Source: Medicago truncatula
Taxonomy: Eukaryota; Streptophyta; Magnoliopsida; Fabales; Fabaceae
Assembly: GCF_003473485.1 (NCBI RefSeq)
Contig: NC_053042.1
Span: forward strand, 33,694,762 to 33,758,761
Direction: 5' to 3'
Length of the DNA stretch: 64,000 nt
In this document: positions 59,726-64,000 of the stretch, one piece after another
Position numbering within the stretch: the stretch's first letter is position 1
How the letters are laid out: each line of letters opens with the position of its first letter
Notes under the pieces: model-generated
The model's database searches: none
Told to the model about the DNA's origin: nothing
The model's input: only the letters and a program-made list of their open reading frames with translations
Made by a program: the position numbers and the translations under genes

Positions 59726-59899
59726 GGTTTGGTTCCAGAGTGAATGTTTCAGTAGTTTGCCATGTGCAAGGAAAGGTGAAACTCAACTAACTGATCATCC
59801 TGAGGTCACATATCTATCTCCTTTTTTTTTTTGGATGATTATGGTATTGCCACGCTTTATCCCCCACCTACATTCCATAATTTTGGAATTTATTTATCA

Positions 59900-59900
59900 A

Positions 59901-59955
<55 letters not shown>
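59900..59955. repeat. (ATT)n microsatellite
   Basis: About 18 uninterrupted ATT units followed by a short (AT)n, upstream of the LPA1-like gene. Confidence 0.97.
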
Positions 59956-59969
59956 TATATATATATATA

Positions 59970-60160
59970 TATTGGCTTAAATGAATTTTTAATCTTGTAT
60001 TTATATATTTTTTAACTTTTGATCTTCTATTTATAAAACCAACATTTTGATCCCCTATTTAAAAAGTTAACATTCTTTTTGACCTCTACCTCTTTTAATG
60101 ATATAGAATTTATGTGGCACAATTGAGTTCATTAAAATCGACTTCATGTCATTGACTTTT
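59970..60160. repeat. Half of a foldback repeat
   Basis: Begins ttggcttaaatgaatttttaat-like with gatcccctattt and ends gtggcacaattgag, the layout of one arm of the AGGCTTAAT-type foldbacks. No opposite arm follows; (AT)n starts at 60,175. Confidence 0.4.
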
Positions 60161-60171
60161 TTTTATGAGGT

Positions 60172-60174
<3 letters not shown>

Positions 60175-60219
<45 letters not shown>
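60175..60219. repeat. (AT)n microsatellite
   Basis: About 22 AT units. Confidence 0.95.
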
Positions 60220-60221
<2 letters not shown>

Positions 60222-60553
60222 CAACCACCTTTTTTTTTTACAAAAGAGGGCAAAACCCATATTAACAACCACCTTTAAAGCATAAGGCGTGCGAAAAAGA
60301 TTTAAAAAGTGTCAATAATACAAAAATCAAAGTAGATCAACAAAAGTCAAGAAAAATTACACAGTAATTAGGTCAAGCACAAAAGAGGAGTAGACCATCA
60401 CAAGCTTAAATCGACAGAAACAATAAGCTTATGAGATGAATGAAGTTTGATGCAATCTAATAACTGCTTCAACGAAAGCTCTTTGTTATAGAAAATTCTT
60501 GCATTACGTTTCTTTCATATAATCTAGATACAAGACATTCATATTACCTGAAA

Positions 60554-61079
60554 GGGTTAAATATATTTTTTTTATTCCTATAAATATATCAACTTTTTTT
60601 TTTTACTCGCTCTAAACTTTTCTTTATACTTTTAGTCCCTATAAAATTTTCAATCATCTCTTTTGTTCCCTATTTTTAAATCAACTCATATGTAACATTT
60701 GTATTTTGTAATGAAATTGTGCAGAATATTGTAAAAATCTCTAAAAAAAAAGAAAAAGGAATTTTTAACAAAACATGATTTTTTTAAGGAGAATTAAATA
60801 TGAATTTTTAACGGTCAAAAATATAAAAAAAAAAATCATATTTAATTCATGTTTTGTTGACAAATTCTATTTTTTTTTTTGGAGAGATTCTTATAATATT
60901 ATAAACTTCTATGCAAAATTTTATTCAAAGATATGAATCATACATATGAGTTTACTTAAAAGGAGAGACCAAAAGTGAAGATGAAAAACTTTTGGGGGAC
61001 TAAAAGTTGAAAAAAAAAATTTTAAGGGACTAAAATGAAAAGTTGGTATATTTATAGGGACCAAAAACATATTTAACCC
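60554..61079. mobile_element. Foldback MITE with 9-bp TSD (Mutator-like)
   Basis: Starts gggttaaatat and ends atatttaaccc. Arms pair over more than 100 bases (tttagtccctataaa with the inverted ttttaagggactaaa-type text). The flanking direct repeat tacctgaaa at 60545-60553 and 61080-61088 is nine bases, the size made by Mutator-type transposases. No coding capacity. Confidence 0.85.
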
Positions 61080-61348
61080 TACCTGAAAACAATAGTGAAT
61101 ATCCTTCTTGAAAATATGTACACCACTAAATTGGTGAGCGTGTTCCTCAATGTCAGTTAGGCTAACAAATGAACATCCATACTGGCTTGCTCAACTCGAG
61201 TAAGAATCTGATAAGCCCCTTTGACAACAATCGACAGAGTTATGAGTCCAAACCCATTTATCAACAACATGATCCTACAAAAAAGTATTATCTAACAAAG
61301 AAACACATTGTTCCAACAAATCCTCCTCCCAAGTGAGACACCATCTCC

Positions 61349-61682
61349 CAGGGCCGGCCCATAGCTCGTCGAGGCTGGGCGACGACACCGGGCCTCCAAT
61401 TTTTTGGGGCCCAATTTTTTTTTTTTTTTTTTATATGTAAGCCACGAAAATAATGGTTATATATCTATTAAAAGCGAATTAATTCAATTTGTACAGCTTG
61501 CTTTAGTGGTGTGGCCACTTTTTGATGAGTGTGAGGTCATGTGTTCAAGACCCACAAATGTGTGATTTTTAATATTATTTTTTTTAAATAACTTATTTAT
61601 TTTTTTGGGGCCCAGATTTTTTTTTTTTTTGCATCCCTTATAAAATTAAAACCGGGCCTATGAATTTGTTAAGACGGCCCTG
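61349..61682. mobile_element. hAT MITE, CAGGGCCG termini, 8-bp TSD
   Basis: Left end cagggccggccc, right end gacggccctg (inverted cagggccgtc), flanked by an exact 8-bp repeat ccatctcc (61341-61348 and 61683-61690). The inner arms carry ggggcccaattttttt and ttttttggggcccag. 334 bp, non-coding. Confidence 0.88.
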
Positions 61683-61690
61683 CCATCTCC

Positions 61691-62733
61691 AATGACACCC
61701 TTGTCCATCATAGGACAATGTTCAAATCCGACATAAGGTAGTTGTAATTTGGTCATTAGTGCCACTGTTATTAATAAAATTTCCCTTTCCCTAATTTATT
61801 TTTAAAAATTATCATTGTACCTATAATTGAATTATAAGAATCAACCAGTAAGAAGATAGCTTAGTGTGTAGAAATTGATTTTTTTTTTTTTTTTTTTATC
61901 AATAACTATAAGTAATATATAAAATAACAAGATAAAAAAGAGTTAACTTATCATTTTAATATAAAAACAAAAATTTGATTCTAAAACTAAACTTAAGAAT
62001 AGAAAAGAAAATGTGAAATCTATAGTTATAGAAATAATAGTATAATAGATCAATTTAATGATAAATATAACATAAACATAAATATAATTTTACATCTAAA
62101 CTAAAGCTCAGAAAAGATAGAGTTATTATTTTTAGAGTTAGAAATGAGTTATAAGTATGAAATTCGGAGTTATAGAACACTTTCACATAAAACAAAGGAA
62201 ATTCAAAAAATTTCTTTTGTCATTGATCTTTGGTGCCGTTCATGACTTTAATGTATTTAGATAAAAGAGAATTAATTGATTAAGAGAGATAAAAATAAAT
62301 ACATCACCAAAGTTCAACGACACTCGAATGAAATCTAAAAATCACCGTGCATATGACGATGACCCTAAAGAGAGCCATCGTGATAGATGTGAAATTAGTT
62401 ATGTTTCTTGCCATGACTCCCTTGGTGACAACTCATGCCTAGTCTTGAGGATACTGAAGCAGGAAAATAATTGCAAATGGTGCCATATGAAGCATCAACA
62501 GAAAGTGAGAGACCAGTTGATGCTACAAGCCTACAACTGAAAATTTCAAATGATGCGGTGCAACAAAACTTAGCTTTAATACTAGTTGGGGGGATGTTAG
62601 TGTTGCTCCTAGCTGTGAAAAAGATGAAGGACTTGATAGTGGTTTCACTCTTGTAACAAATGCAAAGAAGGATAAAAGGAAAAAGAAGGACTCTTCATAT
62701 TCAGAATCAGAGGTTTAATCAAAAGTTGTCTCA
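61691..62733. other. Intergenic, likely LINE ORF1-side debris
   Basis: From 62,330 to 62,700 open stretches such as KKDKRKKKDSSYSE-like text precede the ORF2-type start at 62,734, which suggests the end of a LINE ORF1. Before that, no feature. Confidence 0.35.
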
Positions 62734-62820
62734 ATGAAGATACTCTTCTATAATGTTAGAGGAATTGGAAACTTGAATACCAGGTTGGTGCCAAAAAAAG
62801 TTATGTGGTATGCATCATAT
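62734..62820 (+). pseudogene. LINE ORF2 start fragment
   Basis: ATG then KILFYNVRGIGNLNTRLV, the opening of the plant LINE endonuclease domain (usual form MKILxWNVRGLG), soon lost to a frame break. Confidence 0.6.
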
Positions 62821-63065
62821 TGACTTTCTTTTTCTCAGATGCGCCTTGCATTTATTTTGGTAACATTGGGATTGGAAAATGATGGAACACCGGAGCAAAT
62901 GATCCGAAGTTGGAAGAGTAAACACAAGCCCTAAGTTGAATAGAATTAATGTTGTGTGAATTGAAAAAAAATGTAAGTCTCATATAGTATAAAATACACA
63001 CATTAATAATGTTTATATAGATCGGGAATCACTCCCAAGGGTCTACCCTTGGGGTACCCACTTTT

Positions 63066-63302
63066 GTGAACGGAGAGAGCCTTCAAGAAAACATATATAT
63101 CACACGCGCGACGACGCCGCTGTCCGGTCGGGCGGGCTTGGGTCAAAAGATATGTATTTTTTATAACCCAAAAAATGTTAATTTAATCATTATACGACAG
63201 TGCTTTCTCAACGAATATGATTCGTTTAAATCCGATCTTACAAACTATTCGGGTAATTCCGACCTTATCCATTCGCGTGCTCTACCGAAAAAAGACTTCT
63301 GA
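63066..63302 (+). other. Unrecognised open frame with G+C-rich core
   Basis: 78 codons with a G+C-rich patch (63,102-63,140, gcgcgacgacgccgctgtcc) unlike the surrounding DNA. No family motif seen. May be part of an inserted element. Confidence 0.2.
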
Positions 63303-63552
63303 AATTTAAAAAGCATTCGACCTTGAATGAGAGGAGAGTAATTAAAAAAAAAAACAACATTGGACAGCAGCAAGAGAGGCATCACATCAAATGATGATTC
63401 ATTTAGTCCCTCAAAAAATGTTTCACTTTTTGGTCACTCCTATAAATATGGATCATCCCCGAAAACCGATTCAACATAGTATACTACATTATACTTCTTC
63501 TCTTTCATTCAATTCTATAGTTTGTAAACCGCATAAACAACCAAAAAAAGGT

Positions 63553-64000
63553 GGGGAAGAAAATGGTATAAATATTACGATTATGTATTCAAGCTGGTTT
63601 TGATTGGGGATCAAGGTCGAATCTAGCTTCGACATTCACGAGAAACCTCGAATATAAATCCACCATTGGCTTTGAGATCGCCAGCAAAAACATTTGTATC
63701 CTTGATAAGGTTATTAAGGCTGCAATTTATACTGTTGATCAAGAAAAATACCAAGCAAAAACAAGTGCTGTTTATTGTGGAGCCAGTGGTGCTTTATTAG
63801 TGTACGATGTTACACGCCATGTTACATTTGAAAATGTGAAGAGGTGGCTAAAAGAACTGAGAGATCACGCAGATCACAACATTTGTGATGCTTGTAGGAA
63901 ACAAAGCAGACAAGCGTCATTTGCGATCGGTTTCGACAAAGGAAGGAGCAAAACTTGCTGAACAGGAGGATATATTTTTCATGGAAACATCTGCCCTAGA
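63553..64000 (+). pseudogene. RabA (Rab11-type) GTPase pseudogene, runs off the end
   Basis: Recognisable Rab11/RabA blocks occur in order: [12 protein letters not shown] at the N-terminus, [10 protein letters not shown] (effector switch), [32 protein letters not shown], then after a frame shift VGNKAD and METSAL at the window edge. The P-loop is damaged (only GDQG before a frame break), the switch II DTAGQE is replaced by TVDQE with a codon missing, and at least two frame shifts are present. The conserved blocks are contiguous without an intron-like gap, suggesting a processed copy. A functional small GTPase is excluded by the lost nucleotide-binding residues. Confidence 0.85.

Overview
The window is nuclear DNA from a flowering plant, most likely a legume of the Medicago/clover type. 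This is inferred from intron-rich genes with canonical GT-AG junctions, A+T-rich intergenic DNA full of microsatellites, tRNA-derived SINE-like pieces, foldback MITEs, hAT-like elements and LTR retrotransposons whose ends read TGTAAC...GTTACA. The species is not proven by the sequence.

Layout. 1-6.8 kb is gene-free: two copies of an old segmental duplication, one hit by a hAT-like element, the other by a solo LTR and a MITE. 6.8-10.6 kb (+) is a six-exon tetraspanin of the TET18/19/20 (TOM2A-related) type. 13.05-16.5 kb (-) is a TRM/DUF3741-DUF4378 gene. 18.2-22.4 kb (-) is a seven-exon gene for an unrecognised 818-residue protein with internal repeats. 21.4-23.15 kb holds three foldback repeats. 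23.2-33.9 kb is a young Ty3/gypsy chromovirus-like element with both LTRs, a primer site, a polypurine tract and 5-bp target duplications; its polyprotein is split by a solo LTR of a related family inserted in reverse. 35-36.5 kb is a hAT-like element whose left end is tandemly triplicated. 36.8-40.8 kb (-) is a four-exon cytochrome P450 (CYP72 clan, CYP715-like). 43-44.3 kb is a 5'-truncated copia relic. 45.6-47.5 kb (+) is a mitochondrial NFU4/NFU5-type iron-sulfur scaffold gene. About 50 kb carries a tRNA-Pro(UGG) gene and a decayed duplicate. 54.2-55.4 kb (+) is PSAE (photosystem I subunit IV). 57.5-59.7 kb (-) is a plastid LPA1-like membrane protein gene. The last 4 kb has a 9-bp-TSD foldback, a short hAT MITE, LINE debris and a broken RabA-type GTPase copy running off the window.

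Biology. The genes do not form an operon-like system. The set tetraspanin - TRM - PSAE - LPA1-like matches, as I remember it, the Arabidopsis run At4g28770-At4g28760-At4g28750-At4g28740, so the window looks like an ancestral gene block stretched by transposons and interleaved with a P450, an NFU gene and an uncharacterised gene. No undescribed multi-gene system was found. The most unusual material is the architecture shared by the three related LTR types (conserved TATA, splice-like donor and acceptor, interchangeable palindrome or tandem-repeat modules) and the repeat-bearing unknown protein.
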